A stretch of 64,000 nt of DNA from Nilaparvata lugens. Lineage: Eukaryota > Arthropoda > Insecta > Hemiptera > Delphacidae. Shown here piece by piece: positions 37,101 through 42,963 of this stretch (position 1 is its first letter; the number at the start of each line of letters is the position of its first letter). Where the stretch lies: contig NC_052505.1 in NCBI RefSeq assembly GCF_014356525.2, positions 8,930,171 to 8,994,170 on the forward strand, given 5' to 3'. The notes beneath the pieces were generated by a model. It was not told the DNA's origin, did no database searches, and saw only the letters and a list, made by a program, of their open reading frames with translations. A program made the position numbers and the translations under genes.

Positions 37101-37797
37101 ATTTTTCCATGCATTTGTGGATTATTTATAGAAATTTGGCAATAAATAAATTTGTGATTTCTTGGTTTATTATCTGTATTATACCACTTCAGATCAGTAA
37201 TAATGCTCCTTATATCTCTTCAATTTCTTATCCATAGTAGTAGAACTCTTTTATTATAATTTAGCAAACTTTAAGGCTTATGTGATTTTCTTGATGATGT
37301 AATGAGTAAATTTTCAATTGTTGTGAGAAAATATTCATAAAATTCAAGATGTTTTTTTCACATTCTTCAGCAAATAATATGAACTTATTCTCACCAGTTT
37401 GTGCATTTCCACTCCATTTATTATCTTGATCTGTGCATAATACACATTATTCAGTTGAGTATCAGCTTTAACTATAGAAAGAATTCTTCTACAGGATGTC
37501 TCCTGTCTGGTATGCCTAGGGTATACAAGATATATATTATTCAATCTCAATCGAAGAAACTCTTTCACATAATTGAATTTTACTCTGAAGATTCGAATTC
37601 TCCTATTGTTTTATTTATTTCAGAATCCCACGGAAATATTCTCAGTGGCTGAAGCACTTCTCGTTAGATTTGTCACTGACGATACCATTGTGAGCAAAGG
37701 ATTCTCAGCGTCTTATGTTGCAGTCAGCTCACAAACCAATGAAGAGATTTCGTTTAAACAGCAGGAGAAGGAGGAGGAGGAAGGAGAAGATTTTTAG
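8895..37797 (+). CDS. tld: Tolloid/BMP1-family astacin metalloprotease, 3' portion (12 exons, 5' end outside window)
   Basis: Secreted zinc metalloprotease; family members cleave chordin/Sog and procollagens to control BMP signalling (established knowledge). Coding exons: 8895-9027, 10591-10815, 12027-12146, 13004-13152, 14956-15151, 16986-17108, 26061-26221, 28122-28308, 29360-29613, 31288-31501, 36108-36358, 37624-37797. All have AG/GT borders, phases match at every junction, and the total is 2187 nt = 728 codons plus stop TAG. Domain order is astacin C-terminus, CUB1, CUB2, EGF1, CUB3, EGF2, CUB4, CUB5, the full tolloid layout. Each CUB has four cysteines and a (Y/T)D-x-(V/I/L)-E/M type strand; both EGFs are calcium-binding type. 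The catalytic HEXXH segment is not seen here and must be encoded upstream. The C-terminus is acidic ([12 protein letters not shown]). Whether this is tolloid, tolkin or a single BMP1 orthologue cannot be decided. The symbol is by family. Confidence 0.93.
9028..10590 (+). other. tld intron 1
   Basis: No coding signal supported. From about 10365 to 10440 there is a LINE 3'-end-like piece in antisense (AATCAAATAATCTTTATTCACAAAATAA), a motif class that recurs at about 35395. Confidence 0.7.
10591..10815 (+). CDS. tld: tld exon B: first part of CUB1
   Basis: Starts after ctatttacag. Encodes [17 protein letters not shown], then CEWRITA, then [11 protein letters not shown], with three of the four CUB1 cysteines. 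Donor GTGAGA at 10816, phase 1. CUB1 adjoins the protease and in the family is required for substrate recognition. Confidence 0.93.
10816..12026 (+). other. tld intron 2
   Basis: Contains a probable antisense LINE or SINE 3' end near 10931-10990 (TTTATTTATTTAATTTCCTTT then CCAGGTCTGAAGAGACCTA, itself a small palindrome) and the hairpin element at 11558-11905. Confidence 0.65.
11558..11905. repeat. Foldback element with an internal tRNA-like sequence
   Basis: Arms of about 115 bases (left: TTAAACGAAAATCCCAATTA, then ATCACCCCGAAGACTTCT; right: inverted equivalents) enclose a non-palindromic centre. On the minus strand the centre reads as a tRNA-like block: a CCTGA/TTAGG anticodon-type stem with loop CTGACAA (anticodon GAC position), then GGTTCGATTCC at 11713-11703, a perfect Pol III B-box in a T-arm. 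Fragments of the same family occur at about 28698-28760 and 59185-59220. Confidence 0.75.
12027..12146 (+). CDS. tld: tld exon C: second part of CUB1
   Basis: Acceptor tttcag at 12026. Encodes [20 protein letters not shown] and ends in KGFTANYE, the usual CUB C-terminal strand. Donor GTAATG at 12147, phase 1. Confidence 0.92.
12147..13003 (+). other. tld intron 3
   Basis: AT-rich; two loosely similar segments around 12630-12720 and 12725-12830 (CTTGC, ACTTACCTA, CATTGAATTTTCATACA-like words). No gene seen. Confidence 0.6.
13004..13152 (+). CDS. tld: tld exon D: first part of CUB2
   Basis: Acceptor gttgcag at 13003. Encodes [20 protein letters not shown], then [10 protein letters not shown] and ends at FQSFE. 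The donor is the weak-looking GTCAAG at 13153, chosen because it gives phase 0 and joins FE to VENHDSC of the next exon. Reading through this donor meets an in-frame TAG two codons later. Confidence 0.9.
13148..13460 (+). repeat. Degenerate tandem repeat carrying the exon D donor site
   Basis: The exon/intron border TTCGAG/GTCAAGTAGATTG at 13147 recurs as ATCGAG/GTGAAGTAGATTG at 13283 and ATCAAG/GTGATGTATATTAG at 13393. Intervening sequence also repeats (CTCAAATATTGTAATG, TTCATAATTTATC). About 3 units, spaced 136 and 110 bases. Confidence 0.75.
13153..14955 (+). other. tld intron 4
   Basis: Apart from splice-site repeats at both ends, it holds a short tandem duplication near 14260-14320 (CACTGTGATGTGATTTCTCA twice) and otherwise AT-rich sequence. 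Confidence 0.65.
14845..14960 (+). repeat. Short tandem repeat carrying the exon E acceptor site
   Basis: GTGATTCCA/GTGATTGCA words recur at about 14849, 14881, 14921 and 14947, about 30 bases apart. The copy at 14921 (GTGATTCCAG/GTAGAGAATCTGTGA) mimics the true acceptor GTGATTGCAG/GTAGAGAACC. Splicing to the decoy at 14931 would read V-E-N-L-stop. Confidence 0.8.
14956..15151 (+). CDS. tld: tld exon E: second part of CUB2
   Basis: Acceptor gattgcag at 14955. Encodes [19 protein letters not shown], then KYCGYKLPP and ends GFSAAFMK. Donor GTATTC at 15152, phase 1. A near-copy of the acceptor lies 25 bases upstream (see separate entry). Confidence 0.92.
15152..16985 (+). other. tld intron 5
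   Basis: Contains the inverted-repeat element at 15322-16012. The rest (16013-16985) is AT-rich with nothing recognised. Confidence 0.65.
15322..16012. mobile_element. Inverted-repeat element (possible DNA transposon remnant)
   Basis: Left end ATTGAGGCACTTAGAACCAG then AGGGATGTAAGTGA; the right end is the inverse of ATTGAGGATGTAAGAACCA and AGGGATGTAAGTGA. The GATGTAAGT word also appears internally (about 15753, 15785, and inverted near 15528). No transposase ORF; about 690 bp. Confidence 0.6.
16986..17108 (+). CDS. tld: tld exon F: EGF1 (calcium-binding type)
   Basis: Encodes [20 protein letters not shown] followed by [13 protein letters not shown] and HCE, with six EGF cysteines. The C-x-N-x4-Y-x-C-x-C pattern is the Asp/Asn beta-hydroxylation consensus. 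Acceptor ttttag at 16985, donor GTAAGC at 17109; phase 1 on both sides, a symmetric cassette. Confidence 0.93.
17157..17769 (+). repeat. Upstream copy of 613-bp duplicated intron segment
   Basis: Matches 25141-25753 at a constant offset of 7984 at the start, middle and end, and I see no mismatch by eye. It starts at TAGGATACAATATCATG next to a short TA run and ends ATTCTATTCAACTT, directly at the 5' LTR. Confidence 0.93.
17765..17932 (+). repeat. 5' LTR (lacks first bases present in 3' LTR)
   Basis: 168 bases matching 24881-25048 at offset 7116 with one visible mismatch. The 3' LTR has four or more extra bases at its start (TGTA before AACTTAAAC), which are replaced here by flanking TTCA. 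Sense AATAAA at 17885-17890 is the likely LTR poly(A) signal. Confidence 0.9.
17933..17950 (+). other. Primer binding site, tRNA-Lys type
   Basis: TGGCGCCCGAACAGGGAC starts immediately after the LTR. It is the 18-base word known as complementary to the 3' end of tRNA-Lys(UUU), also used by primate lentiviruses. It defines the LTR/internal boundary. Confidence 0.9.
18316..19462 (+). pseudogene. gag: gag, disrupted by two frame changes
   Basis: Retroelement capsid/nucleocapsid gene. The likely start is ATG at 18316 ([18 protein letters not shown]), frame 1. The reading frame moves to a second frame between about 18490 and 18520 and to a third between about 18680 and 18695; each change is what a one-base loss would give, and stops follow in each abandoned frame. 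The last part (18695-19462) is open, Gln/Asn/Phe-rich with repeated RNFSQ(P/S)QN units, and has no CCHC knuckle, as in errantiviral Gag. It ends NNNPKT-stop. Sequencing error is an alternative to real mutation. Confidence 0.85.
19423..19429 (+). promoter_or_regulatory. Candidate -1 ribosomal frameshift heptamer T TTT TTA (gag-pol)
   Basis: In the gag frame the codons are CAT TTT TTA GAA. Slipping back one base continues as TTT TTT AGA AGT AGG, which is the open pol frame. The two frames overlap at 19405-19462. The heptamer is the same as the HIV-1 gag-pol slip site. I see no strong GC-rich stem directly downstream. Confidence 0.7.
19423..23313 (+). CDS. pol: pol polyprotein: protease, reverse transcriptase, RNase H, integrase
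   Basis: Open from 19405 to the stop at 23311-23313, presumably translated by -1 shift from gag; residue numbers below count from 19405. Protease [10 protein letters not shown] with DTG at 43-45. RT contains [12 protein letters not shown] and YLDD at 436-439. RNase H has [15 protein letters not shown] (Asp 586), then the usual [15 protein letters not shown] and LRTDHKPL. An Asn/Asp-rich spacer covers about 740-850. Integrase has a His/Cys zinc region (His 944 or 950, Cys 980, Cys 983) and catalytic Asp 1013, Asp 1066, Glu 1102, the last pair 35 residues apart (D,D35E). No inactivating change is visible. Its 3' end overlaps env by about 100 bases in another frame. Confidence 0.93.
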   Translation, partial: FFRSRLEQQSKNVVLDLNTISLDLPHIHYNDSRILIDTGSKYNFIKPQMVSPQTEIIDCDYKIRTPAGESNGKGCVNINVKNMLGVDKDEKFYVYDFSDNYDVLIGKQTLQGLKAKIDLETNCLITKDCTIPLLGMNHIEINKGWNELKIKTNVCTPSDKLCVVSIKELQLYNIVTDIDRNGFIEIEYFSDCDKTLSIETVSVEECELYMGEMIDNPLSIDEITSLLRTEHMNSEEKECIISTLMKYPEIIKFEGDILTATNLLKHKIVTTDEEPVYSKNYRYPISFRQDISNEINKLLEQKIIRPSNSPYNSPLWVVPKKPDASGKRKVRLVVDYRKLNNKTKDDRFPLPNIEDLFSKIGRATYFSAIDLVSGFHQIEMEPESIPKTAFSTENGHYEFLRMPFGLKNGPPQFQRTMNLIFCDLPNVLVYLDDIIIFSDSLQEHMKHLNVVFKRLKTHQLKIQLDKTEFFKKELLFLGHIVSEKGIQPNPEKVKAIKDFPVPQTTKQIKQFLGLAGYYRKMIKGFAKIAQPLTNALRKTSTINPKDPKFIEAVNFLKEAITNAPILQLPKLNDPYILTTDASNVSLGAVLSQMTDNKDLPISFASRTLNPAEQNHSTIEKEMLAITWAVKHFRPYLYGRKFTLRTDHKPLQWLHSLKEPNAKLMRWKLLMEEYDYTVEFIKGRSNCVADCLSRPFNVNMMESSDEFTGFDDSELFPGFPAENNANNANNNDEYDDIDINDLLRFHNNEAPPSVSESVLNDLDEQICNNSIVNANIDNINENYVETGNENLVNNTNNDNDNDSLMTQHSQESSDDRIGIMDENSIINTEANQIVISRGKGKPQFKKIFNKNRIIFKYRDARDIGNNVEEIREYLKPDTVYGIVFSNKSPLFEALKTEILSSMTNEIVKIVPNIKFRIYKRINADITDVDEQTMIIARCHEDKNFHRGINENYKQIRKNYYWPAMHKDVTEFVNKCEICLKTKYERNPIKTKFKVTPTPTKPFEKLQIDTFTYNNIKILTIVDSFSKRLSAYTLKSANSIEIIKNLNNYLSVFPIPKCIQTDNGLEFNNALYKQFTEINGIETYFTTPYHPQSQGLIERTHSTIIEILQGLEIKFPKYSVEQKLRLALRTYNNSIKDQFNLSPNELTFGIQNYLPNNQDQDNPAVITEELANQYFKEIQALNDAVYKKIIEEKEKRTEKCNKNREEPPEIPDRIFIKNPKFHKNVPRYSTATKEGDRFKLKRNLIKIHPNRMKRPRKKVKDNLIVADEGNDHPSVVPDPSNVDVQTDRLDKDSRNNSD
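23207..24769 (+). CDS. env: env, errantivirus-type fusion glycoprotein
   Basis: Open for 520 codons. Possible starts are at 23207 or the next ATGs within the first seven codons. An N-terminal hydrophobic signal ([13 protein letters not shown]) precedes the ectodomain. A furin-like basic site KVKR ends at residue 109 and is followed by a Gly/Ala-rich hydrophobic segment typical of a fusion peptide. Several Asn-linked sequons and cysteines follow. One membrane anchor (about 467-489, [19 protein letters not shown]) and a short tail complete it. This is the baculovirus-F-like layout known for insect errantiviruses. In relatives env is made from a spliced mRNA; overlap with the pol end fits that. 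No truncation seen. Confidence 0.88.
   Translation: MLQMKAMTILLLFLIPATLTYRLTDLTKTAGIIPIKIGQSMLINDTYKVIHFTNVTDLKIQSLKLQTHINNLQVAYISSDIIESLKKISLNQYFKLEMISENKNKKVKRGLMNGLGNAISWLTGLMTADDKEHLDKVIDKIENNELHLVKNEEHNFEMNHELIKKFNFDVEHINSNNKALENITNETANIVENMQAVDLITLTIQLLDDEINDVVNSLMYCKEGKLHPSILSFDDFRRLINYKNYSLASRDSSILWEISNSTCILSKSVITYIIHLPKLNDLFEKYDLLSYPVEMESNVHTMKLKEKSISVSQNKKLWKLTNCQKFSSISFCTSGEIIHDNCILSVVNNKDLDSCVRIEIINDRPFMNYFENCNCILGYKFDQININNGTINTPSSFLINLDINDKMTDVKLSFTSVTTYAQKLSHVPNKIHTKLIDLKDVSELDDIEPRDFDFINFEDSFVLKTRHIVFFVLSTFILLVILIIVYYKFKKPTSVLNYRIDTQVPISSTPTISYIVPPRN
24861..24873 (+). other. Polypurine tract before 3' LTR
   Basis: AAGGAGGGAGGAA, all purine, directly upstream of ATTATGTAAAC where the 3' LTR starts; primes plus-strand DNA synthesis in LTR elements. 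Confidence 0.85.
24877..25048 (+). repeat. 3' LTR
   Basis: Taken to start TGTAAACTTAAAC and to end ...GAACGTGTT by comparison with the primer-site boundary of the 5' LTR; 172 bases. AATAAA at 25001-25006 in tolloid sense. Followed directly by TT(AT)n. Confidence 0.85.
25049..25142. repeat. (TA)n microsatellite at 3' LTR border
   Basis: About 90 bases of alternating AT with a few TAATAT breaks. The upstream copy of the intron segment has only about 10 such bases, so the tract is longer beside the element. Confidence 0.95.
25141..25753 (+). repeat. Downstream copy of 613-bp duplicated intron segment
   Basis: Begins after the (TA)n that follows the 3' LTR and continues past its end into unduplicated intron (GAAGATTGGGATAATAC). 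This copy therefore appears to be in the ancestral context on its right side, while the upstream copy is ancestral on its left. Confidence 0.93.
25744..25945 (+). repeat. ~99-bp tandem duplication
   Basis: Both units start TATTCAACTTGAA, share TTGGGATAATACA and end TTTGCCAATAAAGAACTAAAT and AAGGTGAT. The first unit begins at 25744, only 10 bases before the end of the 613-bp duplicated segment. Confidence 0.85.
26061..26221 (+). CDS. tld: tld exon G: first part of CUB3
   Basis: Encodes [19 protein letters not shown], then [12 protein letters not shown] and [11 protein letters not shown]. Contains two N-glycosylation sequons (NGT and NFT). Acceptor ttcgaatag at 26060, donor GTGAGT at 26222, leaving in phase 0. 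Confidence 0.92.
26222..28121 (+). other. tld intron 7
   Basis: AT-rich. Holds a small hairpin at about 26964-27022 (TTACAGTAACTATAT and its inverse around CCCATGGG). Nothing coding is supported. Confidence 0.6.
28122..28308 (+). CDS. tld: tld exon H: second part of CUB3
   Basis: Encodes [19 protein letters not shown], then [13 protein letters not shown] and ends GFAAVFFT. The acceptor ggtgtag at 28121 has a poor pyrimidine tract; it was chosen because phase 0 joins EGNN to QECEYD and an in-frame TAG lies just upstream. Donor GTAATG at 28309, phase 1. Confidence 0.88.
28309..29359 (+). other. tld intron 8
   Basis: Contains a fragment of the 11558-type foldback family at 28698-28760 and the tandem duplication at 29036-29305; otherwise AT-rich. 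Confidence 0.65.
29036..29305 (+). repeat. 137-bp tandem duplication before exon I
   Basis: GATACATTCATTGATACACA recurs at 29038 and 29175, and the following ATCATTCTTAGCTTA, CTAACTTGATATTTATAAATA is shared. A third partial piece (CTTGATATGTATAAATATT) is at 29311. Confidence 0.85.
29360..29613 (+). CDS. tld: tld exon I: EGF2 plus start of CUB4
   Basis: Encodes [33 protein letters not shown], then [18 protein letters not shown] and [19 protein letters not shown]2 again carries the beta-hydroxylation consensus. The exon is clearly more GC-rich than its surroundings. Acceptor cgttgacag at 29359, donor GTCAGT at 29614, phase 0. Confidence 0.93.
29973..30125. repeat. Hairpin MITE (ends GGCCCGGTTGCACA)
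   Basis: Left end AAGGCCCGGTTGCACAAAAT then CTGTTAAATTT; the right end is the inverse of CCTGGTTGCACAGAAGCCTG then TTAAATTTAAATC. The arms continue with the TCTGATTGGCTCTCG pair. About 150 bp. Confidence 0.8.
30401..30470 (+). repeat. ~25-bp tandem repeat, 3 copies
   Basis: Unit CATATTTACACTAGAAACAG(AGTAA), starting at 30401, 30424 and 30449; the first copy has CATTTGCACTAG. Confidence 0.9.
30820..31085. repeat. Inverted-repeat element, ~100-bp arms
   Basis: Left CAAAGACCTTAAAGATGCAT then GAAATCCGCCATTGAGGGG; right, inverted, CCCCAATGGCGGCCTTCAATTT and CTCTTTAAGGTCTTTGATAA. Confidence 0.75.
31288..31501 (+). CDS. tld: tld exon J: rest of CUB4
   Basis: Encodes [20 protein letters not shown], then [19 protein letters not shown] and ends GFVATHTT. 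Acceptor atttcag at 31287. The donor CAG/GTATAA at 31502 sits inside the 15-bp target-site duplication of a LINE, so the same donor word recurs at 32365. Confidence 0.92.
31511..32358 (-). mobile_element. 5'-truncated LINE with intact RT C-terminal frame, inserted at a splice site
   Basis: Flanked by a 15-bp direct repeat CAACAGGTATAAACT (31496-31510 and 32359-32373). A poly-A tail appears as poly-T at 31511-31523. The minus-strand frame 32361-31528 (277 codons, its first codons in the right flank) has AYADDVAII (RT catalytic YADD), then [39 protein letters not shown] and [18 protein letters not shown], the standard thumb and C-terminal signature of LINE RT proteins. No internal stop, so the insertion is young. 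Confidence 0.92.
32721..32875 (+). repeat. LINE/SINE 3' end, copy 1
   Basis: Shares with 55172-55327: GTGAAGTGAAC-ACTACAAGACTTAA, CTATTTGGACTATGTG, CTAAATTTGGGAGAGGAATA, TTTCTCTCCCTAT, and a terminal AATCAATAAA. No coding capacity. Confidence 0.75.
33350..34760. other. Unresolved intronic stretch with patches of higher GC
   Basis: Between about 33600 and 33830 sequence such as GGCGGTGAACTTTTACCGG and TGACGGCGACGTCC breaks the AT-rich background; similar at 34540-34760. No frame, terminal repeat or known motif could be supported. A degenerate mobile element is possible. Confidence 0.3.
36108..36358 (+). CDS. tld: tld exon K: most of CUB5
   Basis: Acceptor gtttacag at 36107. Encodes [49 protein letters not shown] and KFCGNS, with all four CUB5 cysteines. 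Donor GTAAGA at 36359, phase 0. Confidence 0.92.
36359..37623 (+). other. tld intron 11
   Basis: Contains the hairpin MITE at 36476-36645 and a small inverted repeat at about 36918-36985 (GAGACTTGATGAAATTGAGA and inverse). Remainder AT-rich. Confidence 0.65.
36476..36645. repeat. Hairpin MITE (ends ACTAGAATGAGGACTTGCAG)
   Basis: The left end ACTAGAATGAGGACTTGCAG and right-end inverse of ACTAGAATAATGACTTGCAG flank arms of about 80 bases. The arms meet at GGAGCATGC / GCATGCTCC in the centre. Confidence 0.85.
37624..37797 (+). CDS. tld: tld exon L: end of CUB5, acidic C-terminus, stop
   Basis: Acceptor tatttcag at 37623. Encodes [19 protein letters not shown], then [11 protein letters not shown] (last CUB strand), then a non-CUB tail ending [12 protein letters not shown] and TAG at 37795-37797. 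The tail is strongly acidic; vertebrate TLL/BMP1 C-termini are basic or neutral as far as I recall. Confidence 0.9.
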   Translation, partial: NPTEIFSVAEALLVRFVTDDTIVSKGFSASYVAVSSQTNEEISFKQQEKEEEEGEDF

Positions 37798-39300
37798 ATT
37801 TCTTACTTTGAACAACTTCCATGATGAGAGAGTATATATTCCAACAGGCTGCAGTCGAAATGCTACAATAGAAAACCTATTATTATTGTTATAGTCTTCG
37901 GTAATCTACAAATTTCAAACTCAGATTAAGATGTGAATAATAATGAAGTCCAAGAAACAACATTATTGACAACTTTTCATCACAAACGCTAATAGAATAT
38001 TGGGTGTTCATTAATTTGTCATGAAAATTCATTTCAATGTTTTTTCCTGAAAGAAAGAACGGCTTTCTTTCAGTTCAAGTAGGTTCGAAATATTTTTTAA
38101 ATCGAGCTAGGGGAAAATAATATGTGAAGAATATTTGAATTTCAGGAACATACCATTTTTAATCTTGAGAAATCTCCATACTATTATATTAAGTAGGCTA
38201 ATGAAATTGATTACTTATCCTATTGACTCATGTGAATTATATTATACTTATAATCACTCTCCAGTCTTTAAAATCGATAACTTTAGTACTGTAATTTTAC
38301 TATATGAGTGATACTCTTTATCACTGTATTTTAACAAACAGATCTTATACCAATAGATATTTCCAAAGAAAGTTTCATAACTATTATATATCAAGGGGTA
38401 TTGATGCTAATTATTATTTATAATGATAATAATAATGTTGAACGAGTCAAAAGTTTTTCTTGAATAACATTTTGTAAATATTTTTTTCTTTAGATTTATC
38501 AATTTTTGTAATGAAAAATTCAGGTGCCATGAAGCATTTTTAGTTTTTATTGGTGCTTAAAATTAAACATGTTCAACAAAATTAATATAATGATTTTTTA
38601 TTTTCCTGATACTGTATTCATTTTTCATAAATAATAGGTTGAGTTTATCATTTTAAAACTTATTCTTTTGAATTATTTTCTATGTAACGACAAATCTTCT
38701 GTATAGAATAACAACATCAGAACTATTCAATCTCTTCCAGTACATATACAGAGTAGGGAGAATATAGTTTGCTTATTTGGATTTCATGTCTAGCTTGTTT
38801 CATTTTCAAGATCTGTGTATTATAGGCAAATAACGTTCAGTGTATCAATACATCATGTCTTTTTCTATTGAGTATCCAAGAATTAGCGAACAATAATCCG
38901 TTCTACTCTGTATAATCACTGTAAATTATTAAATGATTAATTCATCAGCCTCAAGTTATAGCAACGAAAAACTGTTTTTTGTGAACATTACTCTGTGTAA
39001 AATGTTGGGCGTATCAATGTTTATAGAGAATGGTAGAGAAAAGCCGTGACCTCTCGAATGTTCAGATCAAAATGATCATTAGTTAACAGCAAATCAATCC
39101 ATCATGAATACCTCATCCATTATGTTATATTTTCAAATTAAACTAGAAGCAATTCAACTTAAATCAAAATAACTAACTGAAACTATAATCTTATATGATT
39201 ATTTGACCAGCAGCTTCTAACAAGAATCAATGTTGAGTCAAAATAAAAAGATGTTATTATTTTATCTATTATCATAATTTTATTAGATATCTATGGAGCT
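37798..39300 (+). other. tld 3' UTR / downstream flank
   Basis: AT-rich, no further coding signal. The first canonical AATAAA after the stop that I find is at about 39242-39247. Variant ATTAAA words occur earlier, for example at 38562. The true poly(A) site cannot be fixed from sequence alone. Confidence 0.4.
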
Positions 39301-42200
39301 AGAAATTGAAGGTGTACAGTTACAGAGATTAAAATAATTTGCGTAATCCATGGATGAAATTTTAGACCAAATCAGCAAAACTTCTATGAAAATGGACTGA
39401 AGTTTTACTGAGTTCATACAATTTTACCTGGTAGCCGGCCAGTCTAGCCGAGACGACTGATGCCCGATTACAACAAGCTCAGTCAAGAAATTTGAATGTA
39501 GTCGATCCAGTTACAGTTTATGACGATGATAATGGACATATAATTTCTTTGGCGATAGTTACTATCACCACAGACAAGAAGGCTTAAATCTGTGCTATTA
39601 CTATTGATAACTCTAGTGCACACTTGTGAAGAGTACCCGGCTTGACCATGTTCAAATGTCTCGACTGAGCTTGGTGAAACAGAGCATTGCACCCTTCAGT
39701 CTGCTAGCCTAGCGCTACCTGGTGGTTGGTGGGTTCGAATCCAGCCCGTAGGCGTGAACATTTTGATCATCACATTACCCACGTAAAAGGAAGAATCTCA
39801 TGTGGGCACCATTCGCAATGCAAAAAATACTATAATTCACCAACAACAATAACAAGGTACTGGTAGCAAAAACAAAACACTGACATTATTTTTTATTCTC
39901 AATCATTGCATTAGTTATACCTATTCCATTACCTAGTTATATCTATTCCTATACCTATTCCATTAGGCGGAAAGTTATACCCTACAAGCCCAATATGCAA
40001 TAATCTGAAAGACTATTCGACAACACAATTTTTATGAGAATCTCTGATTCGGAAATTATACACTAAAGATCCATAATATGCATCAATGTGAATGAGTCTT
40101 CGACAACACATATCGGAATCTCTTATTAAAAATATTACATCATTCTATCATTTTATATAAAATATACTCTATGCCTGAATTGAAATCTATAGTATAGAAA
40201 GGAATTTATACTTCTAACTATTCACGTTCACAGCTAACTTGCAAAAAGGATCTAAATATTATTAATGTTATGGATAGAGGAGACATAAACTGACCGATCA
40301 AGAATATAAAGGAATGAATGTTCTCTTAGCTCAGTCTCATGTTAAGTTTCCATAGCTAGACATTATAAATTATAAATTAATCCTATTTATTTACCATTAC
40401 AGATTAGGAGTTTTTCATGCATGATAATATAATACAGTATTCACTCAAACATATTCAGGAATAGAATAAATAATACATTTTTGTGATATGAATATTATGA
40501 ACTATAGGAAAATGTATTGTATTAGACAAACTATCCTTCATAGAATATTCTGTTAATTTGAATGGAACTTTCTCAGAATTATTGATTCAGTGTATTTTTT
40601 TGGGTAGGCTACATGAATATTGATTTTCTTGATACATAGTGTTAGGATTTTCATTCATCTCGGATCTTCAAATCTTATTTTTGAAGATATATCAGTTTGA
40701 TATAAATTACCGTATAGTATTGCTGTCTATACCTGAAAATGATTATTATAAATTATTTTTCCCTGTAATCATTATCACTGTCATTGATTTATCACTATGA
40801 ATGATAGTATAAAAACTGCCAATATTGTGATCTCTGATAGCAAGATATCTCAAACGTTTTAGCTGTTGTATATATTATACTTTATTACATTTTTATCATT
40901 GTTGTCAAAACTTTGAATTGATTATGTAAAATGATTCTCAAATTTATCTTGTCAAGAATACCATCGTTCAACGACTTTAAATTAAACATTTGAGCGTTGA
41001 ATCGTGAGTATTTAATTTATTTACACATTCCTTTGATACTGTTAGGTAGATGTAATCGGAATACTGTATATAGAAAAAAAGGTTGCTTCAATAACCTTGA
41101 TTTGATCATTTATTTTTATAGAACGGTTGTCTGATTTTTCCCCGTTTGGTAGGCTTCAACTACGGTATATTTTCCTGAATAATTATCTTCTATTTGAACA
41201 GTGTGATGGATACCTCATCATAATAATGGAATTTACAGTAGGTACCGTACAGTAGGCCTACATTTATTTGAGCAAAATGTGTGTACTCATGGTACAATCT
41301 CTTCTGACTTAATAAGCTTCTAGGCAGTTTCCTTTCTCATATAGGATAGCGATGTAAGAGAGAAAGCAGACAGACTCAGATTATAGATAGCACATCTCAG
41401 ATTTCATAATGCTCAACAAGTTTTATCAGGTTTCTGGCAATTTATGAGTGAGACAAGGGTCTGGGAGCCATTTTATAACATCATTCGATCAAAACGGCAG
41501 GTTAAAACTCTTATAACATTTTTATGGGTCAATAAAAGAAGGTTTTAGGTATAAAAATGGAATCTACCTCTCTTTCAGGTGTTCTAGGAGATGAAAGCTC
41601 AATAACTCTGATATTTTTAAATATTCAAATAACTCGATTATTGAAAACAGGGGGATGTATGATGATTTTTTTTTTGTAATTTCTGAGGCTTTTTAATTTA
41701 TTCAAGTTGATTGGATATTCTTTCAATTTTTGCAATAAATCCTTAATTTAGGAGCAGATATTCTATCTGGAAATCTGGAGCATAATTTTTCTATTATGTA
41801 ATGCTTGGAAAATTATGAGCAAGTTCCCAGACCCGGACTTTGGCTTCACTCATCTGTATAAGTACAGAATTATGATGATTTGTCAGCCAGTTGAAACTCC
41901 CCCACTACCTAGATTAGTCTGCTAACTCAGAAGGCGAATGCACACGGTAACAGACAGATGATATACGTGAGCAGACGTCTACATGATAAAAATCAAACGT
42001 CTACATGAAGACGAGAGCAGCCACATAATAAGCATTAGGCTATATTATAATGCTGACACGGACGTCTGTACCGTATGCGTTGCAACATTCGATCACATGA
42101 GGAGGGATTTCTCCTCCGTCTGTCTGCACACGTCTATGTCCGACTAATTTGCTGTGTGGGTATGCACACAAGGCTTATGTAATTTTGGCTTGTGATTTTT
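39301..42200. other. Intergenic, AT-rich
   Basis: Apart from the tRNA-like piece at about 39691-39752 I see no gene. A partly palindromic stretch lies at 41935-42170 (GCACACGGTAACAGACAG, GACGTCTGTACCGTATGCG) and may be another degenerate MITE. Confidence 0.5.
39691..39752 (+). repeat. tRNA-derived SINE-like fragment
   Basis: Has an A-box-like TAGCCTAGCGCTACCTGG and, at 39732-39742, a perfect B-box GGTTCGAATCC, at a tRNA-like spacing. It lacks a full cloverleaf and acceptor stem, so it is not a functional tRNA. Confidence 0.55.
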
Positions 42201-42690
42201 TTTCGGGATTTCCACTTAGAAAAAGTGAGACAACGCTTTTGAATGACAGCTAAGAAATGGAGTCTGTTCTCATTTGCTGTGCTTGATCATCTCTACAATA
42301 CTAGGAACAGTGACTTATTCCCGGGTTACCCGAGACAATCTAACTGGCCCTCTTGGAAAAAGGACCATATTATTTTCAAGAGATTAAGATGTATAATGAA
42401 CTTCCCTCAAATCTGAAGAAAAACTTTTCAGATTTTCCTGGACTAATTCGAAAAATGAAATCTATTTCACTGAGGGGAGCTCTTTATTTGATCCAAGAGT
42501 GCATTCAAATGATCAATACCTTACTAAATACCTAACTAATTAGAATTTTCGGATCTTGTATTTTTGTTTGATTTATGTGGTCCTAGTTTGGAATTTTTCA
42601 TGATTGTCTTTTGTTGTAATGGGCCTGTAAATGAAGATTTCATTGTTGTCAAGTATGCAACTTATTAAATAAAACTTATTTGATTTTATG
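42201..42690 (+). mobile_element. LINE 3' end (short C-terminal fragment)
   Basis: An open stretch 42353-42535 encodes EIKMYNELPSNLKKNFSDF, resembling the (L/I)YNxLPxxIK-like end common in LINE ORF2 proteins. It is followed by about 150 bases of 3' UTR ending TTAAATAAAACTTATTTGATTT. Left boundary uncertain. Confidence 0.55.
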
Positions 42691-42963
42691 TCTCTTCATT
42701 TGACGATTCTTACACTGGAACTTGATTTCAAGCTATTTTTTATTGAATGTATTGAATAGTAATATTATTGTGAACCATTCCGGTAAGTTATAGGTTAATT
42801 ACATTCTTATCTTATACTTCGTCAACAATATATTCATCCTCAGTTCAGCTTCCCAGTCCAGAGGTTTATGATTGATCAAGGTTGCGTTTCCACCCACCTC
42901 GAAAATGAGACACTTAGTGGATTTTATTCAAAATTATGAAATTGTGCATTGCAATAGCTTATT

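Noticed and set aside
39691..39752. Functional tRNA gene on the + strand
   Set aside because: A- and B-box-like words only; no complete cloverleaf, so treated as a SINE remnant.
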